Assembly: GCA_964369665.1 (NCBI GenBank)
Contig: CAYJFS010000002.1
Span: 310,001 to 374,000, forward strand
Direction of reading: 5' to 3'
Length of the DNA stretch: 64,000 nucleotides
Source of the DNA: Bilophila sp964369665
GTDB taxonomy: Bacteria; Desulfobacterota; Desulfovibrionia; Desulfovibrionales; Desulfovibrionaceae
This document shows positions 48,251 through 56,796 of the stretch, piece by piece. The notes below the pieces were generated by a model, which was given only the letters and a program-made list of their open reading frames with translations, was not told the DNA's origin and ran no database searches. Numbering within the stretch: position 1 is the first letter of the stretch; each line of letters opens with the position of its first letter. The translations under genes were made by a program, and so were the position numbers.

Positions 48251-49651
48251 ATGATAAAGCCTACAATCCTTATTGTTGATGATGATGATGCACATAGAAG
48301 TATGCTTTGTGCATTATTAAAAGAGTGGGGATATAATACAGATGAAGCTAATGATGGTGATCTTGCTATTTTAAAGGTACAAAAACAAGTATATGATGCT
48401 ATTATTTCTGATTTAAGAATGGCTAGGGTAGATGGAATTTCTGCATTAAAAGAAATTTTGAACTATAATCCATCAATACCTGTTTTGGTAATGACAGCTT
48501 GGTCTTCTGTAGATACAGCAGTAGAAGCCTTACGGCTTGGTGCATATGACTATCTTTCAAAACCATTAGATTTTGATGTATTGCGACAGACACTTGTTAG
48601 AACACTTGAACATACAAAAATTGCTACAGAGAATAGAGACTTACGTCGATGTATCCATGAGCAGCCTGGTTTAGGTATCTTGGGTCGAAGTATATGTATG
48701 ATAGAATTGGTACGTATGGTAAATACAGTAGCACCTTCGGATGCAACTGTATTGATTGTTGGTGAATCAGGTACAGGAAAAGAGTTAGTAGCACGTGCTA
48801 TAATGAAGGCAAGTTACCGTAACGAGTTGCCCTTTATAACTGTAAATTGTGCTGCATTAAGTCCAGCTCTTCTTGAGTCAGAACTTTTTGGACATGAGAA
48901 AGGTGCTTTTACTGGTGCTGATAGACGTAGGGAAGGTCGTTTTAAACAAGCAGATGGAGGAACATTGTTTCTTGACGAAATAGGTGAGCTCCCACTTGTG
49001 CTTCAAGCAAAACTCCTTCGTGCTATACAACAAGGAGAAATACAGCGTGTTGGAAGTGATACAGCTATTACTGTAAATGTACGTGTGATTGCTGCTACAA
49101 ATAGAGATTTACCAGAAGAAGTTGCTGCTGGAAGGTTTCGTGAAGATTTATATTATCGTCTCAATGTTATTGGAATAGAAGTTCCACCTTTACGCTTACG
49201 TCGTGAGGATATTCCATTGCTTGCTGCCTTTTTTTTAGAACAGTTTGCTCTTACAAATCGTAAGACTATAAAAGGTTTTACACCACAGAGTATGGATGCT
49301 TTGTTACGATATAATTGGCCAGGAAATGTCCGTGAGTTAGAGAATGCTATTGAAAGAGCAGTGATTTTATGTACAGGAGAATATATTTCTGAACGTGAAC
49401 TTCCTTTAGTTATTATGGTTCCACATAAAAATGTTGATTATGCATCTCTTAATGTAGATAGTGCTCTCCAAACAAAGAATATACCTGAAAATTTTGAATA
49501 TACACACCTTTTAACCCTTGAGGAAATTGAAAAAATAGCCATTATAAATATGCTAAAGGAAACTTTAGATAATAAAAGTGAGGCTGCCCGTCGTCTTGGT
49601 ATTACAAGAGCAACACTTCATAATAAACTTAAAAAATATGGGATAGAGTGA
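48251..49651 (+). CDS. Sigma54-dependent response regulator (NtrC/ZraR family)
   Basis: 466 residues. Receiver domain 1-120 with acidic pocket DDDD at 10-13, phospho-Asp54 (ISDLRM), Thr82 and Lys104. AAA+ domain with Walker A GESGTGKE at 171-178, the sigma54-contacting loop GAFTGA at 218-223, and a Walker B-like LFLDEIGE. A Fis-type HTH ends the protein (SEAARRLGITRATLHNKLKKYG). It is the cognate regulator of the adjacent kinase. Targets would have -24/-12 promoters. Different from the receiver-less activator at 57813. Confidence 0.95.
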   Translation: MIKPTILIVDDDDAHRSMLCALLKEWGYNTDEANDGDLAILKVQKQVYDAIISDLRMARVDGISALKEILNYNPSIPVLVMTAWSSVDTAVEALRLGAYDYLSKPLDFDVLRQTLVRTLEHTKIATENRDLRRCIHEQPGLGILGRSICMIELVRMVNTVAPSDATVLIVGESGTGKELVARAIMKASYRNELPFITVNCAALSPALLESELFGHEKGAFTGADRRREGRFKQADGGTLFLDEIGELPLVLQAKLLRAIQQGEIQRVGSDTAITVNVRVIAATNRDLPEEVAAGRFREDLYYRLNVIGIEVPPLRLRREDIPLLAAFFLEQFALTNRKTIKGFTPQSMDALLRYNWPGNVRELENAIERAVILCTGEYISERELPLVIMVPHKNVDYASLNVDSALQTKNIPENFEYTHLLTLEEIEKIAIINMLKETLDNKSEAARRLGITRATLHNKLKKYGIE

Positions 49652-49760
49652 TATTGACAGCTATTGATTTGATTCCTATCTTATATTTTAGAGTATTTGT
49701 AAAAATAAAATATCTAAATTAAAAGGTATTTATAATTATTTAATGTGCTAGGAGGGTATT

Positions 49761-50174
49761 ATGCAGGCAGTCAAGTTATCCCCTAAAGAAAATAAGCATA
49801 ATCCTAGTAATCTTATAACAGATCAAGCACATGCACTTGTAGCTTTTGCAGATGAGCATATTGATTGGAATTTGTCTCCAGAAATGGCTGTTACACTCTA
49901 TCTTGAATGGGGTAACAATGATTGGAATGCTGCACATCCTCCAGTACGTTCAAAAAGCGATGTTTCAGTATATTTTGTAGTAGATACATGGAGTGATCCT
50001 ATCCAGGTTCATTTAGTTCGAAGAAATTCAGAGAAAGCAGAAGATCTTATAAGTATTCCTTTACCAAATGATCTTGTAACTGTTTTTCGTAAAGAATATG
50101 GAGATTTAAAAGGTGTATTTGAACCTCTTCCAGAAATTAAGCAATGGCTTAAAAAGGAACTTGGTCATCAGTAG
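49761..50174 (+). CDS. Hypothetical protein, 137 residues
   Basis: Function not recognised. A small soluble protein with a recognisable central block (IDWNLSPEMAVTLYLEWGNND) that I believe recurs in sulfate-reducer proteins of unknown role, although I cannot confirm it. It is rich in Trp (WNLS, WGNN, WNAA, WSDP, WLKK). GGAGGG lies 7 bases before ATG, a strong start. It is followed by a terminator at 50247-50277. It lies after, but not in, the two-component operon. Confidence 0.65.
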   Translation: MQAVKLSPKENKHNPSNLITDQAHALVAFADEHIDWNLSPEMAVTLYLEWGNNDWNAAHPPVRSKSDVSVYFVVDTWSDPIQVHLVRRNSEKAEDLISIPLPNDLVTVFRKEYGDLKGVFEPLPEIKQWLKKELGHQ

Positions 50175-50246
50175 TTTATGTATTGGGTGTAAAAGTGGTA
50201 TATATTTTTATTTAAATGTATGGTGTAGGAACATTTAATAAACTTG

Positions 50247-50277
50247 AGAAGGGAAGTTGGGAGGCTTCCCTTCTTAT
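50247..50277 (+). terminator. Intrinsic terminator after the 137-residue gene
   Basis: Perfect 10-bp stem AGAAGGGAAG/CTTCCCTTCT with an 8-base loop, then TATTTG. It reaches the stop codon of the convergent oligopeptide ATPase gene. Confidence 0.75.
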
Positions 50278-51278
50278 TTGTTATGATAAAGCCAACAAGC
50301 TACTAAATGTTTGTTCATAGTAATGTAGGGAGGCTTTTGGAGACATTCTTTATGGAATAAAGGGCAACGTGGGCTAAAACTACATCCTTTAGGGAGATTT
50401 TGTGGGGTAGGTACACTTCCATGGATAGACTGTAGATGCTTTTGTTTTTTATTCTTTAAAGATGGAACAGCATTAATAAGTGCCTGTGTATATGGATGTT
50501 TTGGAGTTTTAAAAAGTTCTACTACTGGTGCTTTTTCAATGATTTCACCAGCATACATAACACAGACGTCATCTGCAACTTCTGCAACCACACCAAGGTT
50601 ATGTGTGATGAAGAGCATGCTCATACCTTTTTCCTTAGTAAATTTTTGTAGTAGAGTAAGTATTTGTTGTTGGATAGTTACATCTAAAGCTGTTGTTGGT
50701 TCGTCTGCTAAAAGAAGTTCAGGATTGCAAGATAATGCCATAGCAATCATAACTCTTTGTCGAAGACCACCTGAAAGTTGATGAGGATATTCAAAAATAC
50801 GTTTTTCTGGTGATGAAATACCTGTAAGATTAAGAAGTTCTATAGCATAATTTATAGCATCTGACTTAGAAATATTTAGATGCTGTATAAGTGGTTCAGC
50901 AATTTGGTTACCAATGGAAAGTACTGGATTAAGGGATGTCATGGGTTCTTGGAAGATTATACTAATGTTTTTTCCACGTATTTGTTGTAATTGTGTTTCT
51001 GAGATTTCTGTTAGGTCTTGATTATTAAAGGTAATTGCTCCAGACATAATAGAGGCAATTTCAGGTAAAAGTCTAAGTATTGCAAGTGCTGTCATGCTTT
51101 TACCACAACCAGATTCACCAACTATACATAGTGTTTTTCCTTGAGCAATAGAAAATTGGATGTTTTGGAGTATAGGAATATGCTCATGAGCATGTTTGAG
51201 GCTAACAGAGAGATTATTAATATCTAAAATGTTTGCTTGATGATTGTTGTTTTTGGAGAAAGTATTATCGTAATCCAT
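50274..51278 (-). CDS. Oligopeptide/dipeptide ABC transporter ATPase (OppD/DppD-like)
   Basis: A 334-residue ABC ATPase with Walker A GESGCGKS at 54-61, signature LSGGLRQRVMIAMAL, Walker B LLLADEPTTALD, and the C-terminal oligopeptide-transport extension (GCSFSPRCPLFHKEC), which binds an iron-sulfur cluster in relatives through its Cys pattern. The partner permeases, OppF and the binding protein are not adjacent, so this is an orphan in the window. It would feed peptide or nickel import if it pairs with genes elsewhere. It is convergent with the 137-residue gene. Confidence 0.87.
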   Translation of the reverse strand: MDYDNTFSKNNNHQANILDINNLSVSLKHAHEHIPILQNIQFSIAQGKTLCIVGESGCGKSMTALAILRLLPEIASIMSGAITFNNQDLTEISETQLQQIRGKNISIIFQEPMTSLNPVLSIGNQIAEPLIQHLNISKSDAINYAIELLNLTGISSPEKRIFEYPHQLSGGLRQRVMIAMALSCNPELLLADEPTTALDVTIQQQILTLLQKFTKEKGMSMLFITHNLGVVAEVADDVCVMYAGEIIEKAPVVELFKTPKHPYTQALINAVPSLKNKKQKHLQSIHGSVPTPQNLPKGCSFSPRCPLFHKECLQKPPYITMNKHLVACWLYHNK

Positions 51279-51400
51279 GGAAATCCAATATAAATATAAT
51301 TTAAATATGCTATGGATAATAATTTATATATATATATGGTGCAAGCAGTTAATAGGATAGGTTAATGGTTAAATGTAGTAAGGATTTTAGAGTTCCCTTA

Positions 51401-51429
51401 TTGACAATGATTATTAAAAATAGTAATAT
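51401..51429 (+). promoter_or_regulatory. Feo operon promoter, consensus sigma70
   Basis: TTGACA (51401-51406), exactly 17 bases, TAATAT (51424-51429). The best -35/-10 match in the window; the transcript would start near 51436, 38 bases before the first feo gene. Confidence 0.8.
51402..51416 (+). promoter_or_regulatory. Fur box overlapping the feo -35 element
   Basis: TGACAAT-G-ATTATTA matches the 7-1-7 Fur operator TGATAAT-N-ATTATCA at 12 of 14 specified bases, and it covers the -35 hexamer and upstream spacer. Iron-loaded Fur bound here would block the promoter, which suits an iron-import operon. Confidence 0.7.
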
Positions 51430-51473
51430 AAAATATATTTTTTTATTATTTTTATACCCTTTAGGGATACAAG

Positions 51474-51662
51474 TTGGTGTATATGCTTATATGGGATACA
51501 GTTATTACATTTGTTATTGTTCTGTGTGCTATTTTTCTCTTAATAATAAAAATTATAAAAGAAAAGAATGTTTCCTGTACAGGGTGTAATAAAAAATGTA
51601 CTATGTTTAGTCAAAAAGGTTGTCATGAACAGCAGATTGCTAAGTATAGTTTAATTAAATAA
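51474..51662 (+). CDS. FeoB-associated small Cys-rich membrane protein
   Basis: 62 residues: one membrane helix (WDTVITFVIVLCAIFLLIIKII) followed by a short tail with six Cys (SCTGCNKKCTMFSQKGCHEQ includes four). Single-TM, Cys-rich partners are common beside FeoB and may bind iron or its cluster. Position between the Fur-regulated promoter and feoA supports this. TTG 51474 or GTG 51477 is preferred, as AGGG lies 7 bases upstream; ATG 51483 is the alternative. Confidence 0.7.
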   Translation: MVYMLIWDTVITFVIVLCAIFLLIIKIIKEKNVSCTGCNKKCTMFSQKGCHEQQIAKYSLIK

Positions 51663-51742
51663 TGTGAAAGATAGCTTAAATTTTTTGTTATTAAACATAG
51701 GAAACGTTTCTAGTTTTATAAGACTAGAATGGTGAGGCAAAT

Positions 51743-52075
51743 ATGGCTATGGCAGCAAGTAAAGTAGAATTGCTTCGTTATCCTAGTGGTGACGAAACTT
51801 ACACTAATGAAGTTAGAAGTTCTATAGAAGATAATATAGGGGAAGAGATCTCTTTACGAGTATTAGAAATAGGTCAACATGCACAGATTATTCAAATAAA
51901 TGCTTCTGGAGAATTAGGACGGCGTATTCGTGAAATGGGGCTTATTCCTGGAGCTGAAGTTTCTGTTGTAGGCAGAGCTCCTTTAAAAGATCCAGTTGCT
52001 TTAAGATTATTAGGTTTTACTCTAACATTACGTAATAATGAGGCAGATTATATTACAGTTAGAGTTATTAATTAA
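51743..52075 (+). CDS. feoA: Ferrous iron transport protein A
   Basis: 110 residues: a C-terminal SH3-like FeoA domain (SLRVLEIGQHAQIIQI, RRIREMGLIPGAEVSVVGRAPLKDPVALRLLGFTLTLRNNEADYITV-type pattern) preceded by an unusual 35-residue N-terminal extension (ASKVELLRYPSGDETYTNEVR) that most FeoA proteins lack. FeoA binds FeoB and is needed for iron import. It lies between the small Cys-rich protein and feoB. Between this gene and feoB there is a strong hairpin. Confidence 0.92.
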   Translation: MAMAASKVELLRYPSGDETYTNEVRSSIEDNIGEEISLRVLEIGQHAQIIQINASGELGRRIREMGLIPGAEVSVVGRAPLKDPVALRLLGFTLTLRNNEADYITVRVIN

Positions 52076-52096
52076 ATGCATATAAATCATATATAT

Positions 52097-52138
52097 ACTA
52101 AAAAGTAAGCTATAGCTAAAGTAGCTTACTTTTTTAGT
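52097..52138 (+). terminator. Terminator-like hairpin between feoA and feoB
   Basis: Arms ACTAAAAAGTAAGCTA and TAGCTTACTTTTTTAGT form a 16-bp stem (one extra T) around a 9-base loop. The 3' arm contains a run of six T. It sits in the 106-base gap between feoA and feoB, so it may lower feoB transcription or stabilise the upstream mRNA. Confidence 0.65.
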
Positions 52139-52181
52139 ATACAACTTTTAAACAAAGATATTATCTGGTTACACTAGGGTA

Positions 52182-54386
52182 TTGGATATGGCTTTTTTTT
52201 ATAAAAAAACAATAGCTCTTGTTGGTAATCCAAACTCAGGTAAAACGACACTATTTAATGTTCTTACAGGGTTACATCAACATGTAGGGAATTATCCAGG
52301 TATTACCGTTGAACAGAAAGAAGGTATTACCTATACAGCATCAGGTGATCCATTACGTATTATAGATCTTCCTGGAACATATTCTTTGACTGCATATACA
52401 CAAGAAGAATTTGTAGTGCGGATGGTACTTATAAATAATCGGCCTGATGCTATTATTAATATAGTAAACGCAAGCGCACTTGAGAGGAATTTATACCTAA
52501 CTGTACAGCTTCTTGAACTTGGCATACCTATTGTTATTGCTTTAAATATGATAGATGAAGCTCAGTCACATGGTATGACTATTAATCCTGAAAAATTATC
52601 TGCAAAGATAGGTATACCTATTGTTGAAACTGTTGCTAGGACAGGGTATGGTAGAGAACTTTTAATACAGAAAGTACGTAGTCAAATAGATTTATATGAT
52701 GAATATCGACCAAAGCCATTGGTTATTTCTTATGGATCTGACTTAGATCCTGTTATTGCTTCTATGGAAGAAAAAATACAAGCTTCTGGGTTTTTTAATC
52801 AAAAGGTTCCTATAAGATGGTTTGCTTTAAAATTTTTGGAAGCAGATGAAGAGGTCATAGAAAAAGTTCAAAAAAAACATTTAAGTCTTTCTAAAGAACT
52901 TCAGCAAGATGTTATTAAAGTAAGTGAACATTTAAAGTCTACCCTAGATTTACGCCCAGAATCGGTTATTACAGATTACCGCTATGGCTATATATCATCT
53001 GTACTCAAAGGTGGGGTTATTACTCATAAGGATACAACAAGAGAACGGATACAATTAACAGATAAAATAGATACTATACTTACACATACATTTTTTGGGC
53101 CATTATGTATGGGTATTATCTTATATGCTATATACCATTTTACCTTTACTTTTGGGGCATTACCCATGGAGTGGGTTGCATGGTTTTTTGTGTTCCTTAG
53201 AAATATTGTAGAACAGCTTTTACCAACAGGTTTTTTAAAGTCTCTTATTATTTCTGGTATAATAGATGGTGCTGGTGGGGTTATGAGTTTTATACCTCTT
53301 ATTCTACTTATTTTTTTACAGATAGCAATCTTAGAAGACTCAGGGTATATGGCACGTATGGCTTATATGCTGGATAGGATATTTAGATTTTTTGGACTTC
53401 ATGGGTGTTCTGTAATGCCTTTTGTTATTGGAGGTGGCATTGCAGGTGGTTGTGCTGTTCCAGGTGTTCTTGCAGCAAGAACATTACGTAGCCCTCGAGA
53501 AAAGTTAGCAACCTTGTTAGTTATACCTTTTATGAGTTGTGGTGCTAAATTACCTGTTTTTATATTGTTTGCTGGAATTTTTTTCCCTGGGCATGAAGCA
53601 GGCGTTATGTTTGGTTTAACACTTACAGGTTGGTGTGTGGCTTTGATTACAGCAAAAATTCTTCGTTTAACCATTATAAGAGGTCCATCAACACCTTTTG
53701 TTATGGAGCTTCCTCCATACCGATTGCCACTTTTACGTGGTATTCTTATTCATACCTATGAAAGAACATGGAGTTATTTGAAGAAGGCAGGGACAACTAT
53801 TTTACTCATTTCTATAGTATTATGGGCTGCTATGACATATCCAGAGCTTCCTGAAAGAATAGCAAGCCCTTATAATCTAAGGAAAGAAGAGCTTAAGGCA
53901 GAAATAGTAAAGCTGCAAAGAATAAATATAAGTAGTATTTTGCAGGAGGAAGAGTTAGAAAAAGTTCAGGCTGAGTATGGAATGCTTTCACTGCGTAACT
54001 CTTTTGCAGGAAGACTTGGTCTGGCACTTGAGCCAATCACAAAAATGGCTGGATTTAATTGGCAGACAGATATTGCATTACTTGGTGGGTTTGTTGCCAA
54101 AGAAGTAATTATTGCAACATTAGGTACGGCATATTCATTGGGTCAGGTAGACACAGAAACACCCACAACACTTGCTGAAGAAATCAAGAAAGATACTGCT
54201 TGGACGCCAGCATCAGCATTAGCTTTACTTGTTTTTGTGTTACTCTATGCTCCATGTCTTGTCACCTTGATAACGATTTGGCAAGAAACAGGTTCTTGGG
54301 GATGGCCTATTTTTAGCCTTGTTTTTAATACAGTTTTAGCTTTCATTATAGCTGTATTTGTTCGACATGTCTTTATATTTTTATAG
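52182..54386 (+). CDS. feoB: Ferrous iron transporter FeoB
   Basis: A 734-residue inner-membrane Fe2+ transporter. N-terminal G-protein domain: GNPNSGKTT at about 15-23 (G1), DLPGTYSLT (G3), NMID (G4). A helical GDI-like spacer follows, then two gate regions with GHSGYMAR-like DSGYMARMAYMLDRIFRFFG and GGGIAGGCAVPG, PREKLATLLVIPFMSCGAKLPVFILFAG, and the second gate FVAKEVIIATLGTAY. Full length. A functional ferrous iron importer is likely the main iron route for an anaerobic intracellular organism. A separate ATG with no strong SD follows the hairpin. Confidence 0.97.
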   Translation: MDMAFFYKKTIALVGNPNSGKTTLFNVLTGLHQHVGNYPGITVEQKEGITYTASGDPLRIIDLPGTYSLTAYTQEEFVVRMVLINNRPDAIINIVNASALERNLYLTVQLLELGIPIVIALNMIDEAQSHGMTINPEKLSAKIGIPIVETVARTGYGRELLIQKVRSQIDLYDEYRPKPLVISYGSDLDPVIASMEEKIQASGFFNQKVPIRWFALKFLEADEEVIEKVQKKHLSLSKELQQDVIKVSEHLKSTLDLRPESVITDYRYGYISSVLKGGVITHKDTTRERIQLTDKIDTILTHTFFGPLCMGIILYAIYHFTFTFGALPMEWVAWFFVFLRNIVEQLLPTGFLKSLIISGIIDGAGGVMSFIPLILLIFLQIAILEDSGYMARMAYMLDRIFRFFGLHGCSVMPFVIGGGIAGGCAVPGVLAARTLRSPREKLATLLVIPFMSCGAKLPVFILFAGIFFPGHEAGVMFGLTLTGWCVALITAKILRLTIIRGPSTPFVMELPPYRLPLLRGILIHTYERTWSYLKKAGTTILLISIVLWAAMTYPELPERIASPYNLRKEELKAEIVKLQRINISSILQEEELEKVQAEYGMLSLRNSFAGRLGLALEPITKMAGFNWQTDIALLGGFVAKEVIIATLGTAYSLGQVDTETPTTLAEEIKKDTAWTPASALALLVFVLLYAPCLVTLITIWQETGSWGWPIFSLVFNTVLAFIIAVFVRHVFIFL

Positions 54387-54552
54387 AGATATTGTTTCTA
54401 CAATAAGTTTAAAATAATGTTTTATAAAAGGTAGAAATAGTTTTGGGACAACCATTGTAAATGGATAGTGTTTTTATAAGAAGAAAGTAAAGAGAAAATT
54501 ATTCTTTATTATGCTTGAGCAAAAATGTGTAAGTTTAATGAAATGTATATAA

Positions 54553-55149
54553 TTAATTATATAAAAGTGTAAGAAGTATAGGCACAAGTGCAGTCAGTAT
54601 TGTACCTGAAAATATAGCTAGAATAGCATTACGTTCTCCAGAAGTTTTTGCAATAATAGGAACACAAGCTTCACTAGAAGCTGCAGCAACAGAAAGAGGT
54701 CCTAAACCCCCAGCAATTTTTACAAGTATTGGGGCAAAAAGAAGTGTAACAAGTTCACGCACCATATTAACAAGTAATGCAAGAGAGCCTATGTCAGGAT
54801 TAGAATATTGTGTTATGAGCATACTTGAAAGACTATAATAACCAAGTCCAAGAACAATAGCTAAGGCATCTTTGAATGCTATGTCTTTTAGAATAAGCCA
54901 AGAAGCAATACCACCTATAGTGGTCCCAATAAGTATACCTAAGGGTATTAAAAGAATTCTTCCCTTTAATTCTCGAATAATATGCCAAGCACGGGCATTA
55001 GTACCCATACCTATACCTACAGTAAAGAGCATAAATAAAACAGTCCAATGTGCAAGGTTAAGCTCAATAAGGTTACTTGGCATAATTTGCAGATATCCTA
55101 TAATTATACCAAAAAAGAAACATACTAGGAGGATAAGCGATTCTCTCAA
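54553..55149 (-). CDS. lysO: LysO-type exporter, C-terminal subunit
   Basis: 198 residues from TTG 55149, with AAGGA 7 bases upstream; the frame extends to 55344 but that overlaps the preceding gene. Five or so membrane segments. Text such as LVCFFFGIIIGYL, LFMLFTVGIGMGTN, AIVLGLGYYSLSSMLITQY, LALLVNMVRELVTLLFAPILVKIAGGLGPLSVAAA matches the C-terminal two thirds of LysO (DUF340), the lysine exporter. The N-terminal third is encoded by the next gene upstream, 11 bases away, so the protein is split into two polypeptides. Substrate (lysine) is by homology. Confidence 0.8.
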   Translation of the reverse strand: MRESLILLVCFFFGIIIGYLQIMPSNLIELNLAHWTVLFMLFTVGIGMGTNARAWHIIRELKGRILLIPLGILIGTTIGGIASWLILKDIAFKDALAIVLGLGYYSLSSMLITQYSNPDIGSLALLVNMVRELVTLLFAPILVKIAGGLGPLSVAAASSEACVPIIAKTSGERNAILAIFSGTILTALVPILLTLLYN

Positions 55150-55160
55150 AATAAATATCC

Positions 55161-55439
55161 TTATATTGTTGGTAATTTTGGATGTATGAAGTACTCTAAG
55201 ATTTTTGCAGCAAGGAGACTCCCAGCAATACAACTTATAGAGAAAACAAGTGTTTGAAAAGTAAGTGTGTGGATATCTACAAGCAGGTTTGCATTGGCAC
55301 CTTGAGATAGCCCTAATAAAAATAATAAAATTCGTACAGACCAAGACAAAGCATAATCTGTATTTTTTGCTAATGAGGCATTATTTCTTATAAGGTAACC
55401 AATGGGAATACCTAGCAGTATACATATAATTTCTATCAT
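55161..55439 (-). CDS. LysO-type exporter, N-terminal subunit
   Basis: 92 residues from ATG 55439 (the frame extends to TTG 55463). Three membrane segments (IIMIEIICILLGIPIGYLI, ALSWSVRILLFLLGLSQGAN, LTFQTLVFSISCIAGSLLAAK) match the N-terminal domain of LysO/DUF340 proteins. Its stop is 11 bases from the start of the C-terminal gene, so the two are translated together and should form one transporter. The split occurs in some other bacteria too. Confidence 0.78.
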   Translation of the reverse strand: MIEIICILLGIPIGYLIRNNASLAKNTDYALSWSVRILLFLLGLSQGANANLLVDIHTLTFQTLVFSISCIAGSLLAAKILEYFIHPKLPTI

Positions 55440-55633
55440 GATTATTAAACCCCAATTATTCAAGAATATTTGTATATAAACTTTTATGGATTATTGTGTT
55501 GAATGAATGCTTTTAGTGTTTTATCTATAAGTTATTGTTGATCAAACAGTAGTCTAACTTAATTATATGATCAATCAGGTTTTATGTATTTTTTACAATG
55601 AGTTTTTACTAAGCTTTTTTTGAGTATGATTTT

Positions 55634-56281
55634 ATGGAAAACATTACATTACATTTTTTAGCATGTTCACGTGAGTGGTTTATCAATCGTCCAGAAGATA
55701 CACTTTCTATATGGTGTAAAATAGATGACATATTTTCAGGAGATGAACGGCTTCCATATTGGACTGATATTTGGCCTGCAAGTTATGCATTAGCAGAGTG
55801 GCTATATTTGAAACATAATTGTATACAAGGGGTATATTGTCTTGATTTAGGTTGTGGTTTAGGTTTTACAGCATTAGTAGGCCAACATTTAGGTGCTTAT
55901 GTTCTTGGTGTAGACTATGAATTAGAGGCACTTACTTATGCAAAGAATAATGCTTTAAATAATAATATTTCTTTGTCAACATGGGTTGTTATGGATTGGA
56001 GGGAGCCAGCCTTACATAAGCATTCTTTATCTTTTATTTGGGGAGCTGATATTATCTATGAAAAGCGTTCAGTATCTTCTCTTATAAATTTTTTTGATCA
56101 TGTTCTTGCCAAAGATGGGTTTGTATGGATTGCAGAGCCTAGCCGTTCCATATATAGAGAGCTATATAAAGCATTATGTAAATTCGGTTGGAAATGTCAA
56201 AATGTATATGCTCAAGAAGTAAAAAGTGTACAGGAAGACTCTGTGGTTGTTCCTGTTAATATATGGGAAATTAGGCGTTGA
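55634..56281 (+). CDS. Class I SAM-dependent methyltransferase, METTL-type
   Basis: 215 residues. SAM motif I VYCLDLGCGLGFTALVGQHLG at about 75-95 and Asp-rich motif II (GVDYELEALTYAKNNA) mark a seven-strand methyltransferase; RLPYWTDIWPASYALAEWL before motif I is the pattern of the METTL20/21/23 lysine-methyltransferase group. The substrate is unknown, possibly a lysine of an abundant protein. It lies immediately before nikR (the downstream frame overlaps by 4 bases but nikR itself starts 75 bases later). ATG start without strong SD. Confidence 0.8.
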   Translation: MENITLHFLACSREWFINRPEDTLSIWCKIDDIFSGDERLPYWTDIWPASYALAEWLYLKHNCIQGVYCLDLGCGLGFTALVGQHLGAYVLGVDYELEALTYAKNNALNNNISLSTWVVMDWREPALHKHSLSFIWGADIIYEKRSVSSLINFFDHVLAKDGFVWIAEPSRSIYRELYKALCKFGWKCQNVYAQEVKSVQEDSVVVPVNIWEIRR

Positions 56282-56355
56282 ATTTATGTACATTAAAAAA
56301 TATACATAATATTTTGATTGAGATTTATGGTTTTTTATTATTAAGGAATAATTTT

Positions 56356-56778
56356 ATGGGAGAAACTATCCGTTTTGGTGTTTCATTAGATTCTGAGCTT
56401 TTAGAGCGATTTGATTTATTATGTGAGAGACAAGGGTATGCAAGTCGTTCAGAAGCATTACGTGACATTATTCGACAGGCCTTGGCTCAAGATAGTTTAA
56501 AGTCTGAAAATGTTAAGGCAGCAGGTGTTCTTTCATTAGTGTATGATCATCATATACGTGATCTTTCTAAAAAATTGATAGAACAGCAGCATGAAGTCCA
56601 TGATTATATTGTGGCATCAATGCATATACATTTAGATTTACATAATTGTTTAGAGGTTCTTATTTTGAAAGGTGAAGGCAATTGCTTACATCAGTTAGCT
56701 GATACACTACGTGCTACACGAGGTGTAGTACTTGGTTCATTTTCCTTTTTGCCTGTTGAAGATAGGTATTCTTCATAA
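56356..56778 (+). CDS. nikR: Nickel-responsive regulator NikR
   Basis: 140 residues from ATG 56356, with AAGGA 8 bases upstream (the longer frame has no ribosome site). The N-terminal ribbon-helix-helix is TIRFGVSLDSELLERFDLL, then RSEALRDIIRQAL. The C-terminal ACT-like domain has all four nickel ligands at the E. coli spacing: His79, His90, His92 and Cys98. It represses nickel import when nickel is plentiful. No nik genes or clear NikR box were seen in the window. folE2 follows 18 bases later and is probably co-transcribed. Confidence 0.95.
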   Translation: MGETIRFGVSLDSELLERFDLLCERQGYASRSEALRDIIRQALAQDSLKSENVKAAGVLSLVYDHHIRDLSKKLIEQQHEVHDYIVASMHIHLDLHNCLEVLILKGEGNCLHQLADTLRATRGVVLGSFSFLPVEDRYSS

Positions 56779-56796
56779 TGAAGGACTTCTGACTTT

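Noticed and set aside
51365..51589. A 74-codon plus-strand frame ahead of feoA
   Set aside because: The consensus promoter and Fur box lie inside it, and the Cys-rich gene at 51474 overlaps it in another frame with a better ribosome site.
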